NCBI RefSeq assembly: GCF_001659605.2
Contig: NC_035174.2
Location: forward strand, 6,822,389-6,886,388
Direction of reading: 5' to 3'
DNA length: 64,000 bases
Origin: Manihot esculenta
Lineage: Eukaryota > Streptophyta > Magnoliopsida > Malpighiales > Euphorbiaceae
Part shown: one piece after another, positions 63,663 through 64,000 of the stretch
Layout: each line of letters begins with the position of its first letter
Position numbering within the stretch: the stretch's first letter is position 1
Translations under genes and position numbers: made by a program
Notes under the pieces: generated by a model
What the model was told of the DNA's origin: nothing
What the model saw: the letters and a program-made list of their open reading frames with translations, nothing else
Database searches by the model: none

Positions 63663-63944
63663 TCACCGAGGACTTTGCATCACTACTATACTCGTGAGTA
63701 GCTTATGAACTATATTGCTGATATGATTTGTTAATAAACCAAGGTCGAATTCAGGTTCAACTCCTAGACTTTTAAGTCTTGACAGCTCCTCAGCCACAGG
63801 AACTAGAGAATCAGATGAATTCTTTGCAAGGTTTGCCAGGTGCCTTGTTCGAATTATTTTTGTGACAAGATACAATGTAAAACACATGCTTTGGAGCCTT
63901 GAACTCATTCTATTACTGCATCCATGGTCACTGTGTGGTACCAC
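63663..63944 (-). other. possible terminal exon of an unidentified minus-strand gene, cut by the window edge
   Basis: A minus-strand open frame ends with a TGA at about 63663. It reads like real coding sequence, with regular hydrophobic spacing and a phrase such as VPVAEELSRLKSLGVEPEFD followed by LLTNHISNIVHKLLTSIVVM, and then ends. I do not recognise the protein. Upstream (higher coordinates) the frame reads into an AT-rich tract, and an AG before TGACCATGG near 63930 could be a splice acceptor. It may be the 3' end of a gene convergent with the NILR1-like locus, or a pseudogene fragment. Confidence 0.4.
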
Positions 63945-64000
63945 AGATTTTTTGTCAATTTAGAGTTAGAAAAGAAAATATCAATTTAAGGATAAAAAAA

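Noticed and set aside
1..64000. tRNA, rRNA, microRNA precursors, CRISPR arrays or bacterial-type operons
   Set aside because: I looked for tRNA box B motifs, 5S-like sequence and well-known plant microRNAs and found only the degenerate SINE-like boxes; CRISPR and operons are not expected in plant nuclear DNA and none were seen.

Overview
This window is nuclear DNA from a flowering plant, most likely a woody eudicot. Genes are split by GT-AG introns, intergenic DNA is very AT-rich, small non-autonomous transposons are frequent, and the gene content is plant-specific (PPR-DYW protein, class II formin, DUF538, WEB family, LRR receptor kinase). The eIF5A sequence and overall style fit Euphorbiaceae such as rubber tree or cassava, but that is an impression, not a proof.

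Layout. 0.5-2.4 kb: an intron-less PPR-DYW gene (-). 2.5-9.2 kb: repeats, comprising a GGTTCGG-rich hAT-like MITE, a 1.2-kb hAT-like element with an 8-bp target duplication, a 5'-truncated LINE, a decayed MITE copy and a SINE-like unit. 9.3-10.3 kb: a single-exon multi-pass membrane protein (+). 12.8-26.7 kb: a 17-exon class II formin (-), FH20-like, with a miniature LTR element and a MITE in its introns. 31.3-37.5 kb: a 9-exon, N-myristoylation-motif CDK-like kinase (-). 37.6-45.9 kb: a gene-poor AT-rich block. 46.0-47.5 kb: a 5-exon eIF5A gene (-). 48.3-49.4 kb: a 3-exon DUF538 gene (-). 50.6-52.5 kb: a 2-exon WEB-family coiled-coil gene (+). 52.5-59.8 kb: gene-poor DNA with microsatellites and MITEs. 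59.9-63.4 kb: a 2-exon LRR receptor kinase closely resembling Arabidopsis NILR1 (+). The last 350 bases may hold the terminal exon of another minus-strand gene.

I joined exons by hand using GT/AG sites, reading-phase continuity and family knowledge. In every multi-exon gene the phases close exactly. The genes are unrelated housekeeping, cytoskeletal, organellar and immune loci. I see no operon-like or clustered pathway and no evidence for a new multi-gene system. The less ordinary content is in the repeats: a four-copy MITE family at graded stages of decay, three tRNA-like SINE candidates all in one orientation, and a tandem LTR miniature element with duplicated primer-binding sites inside a formin intron.
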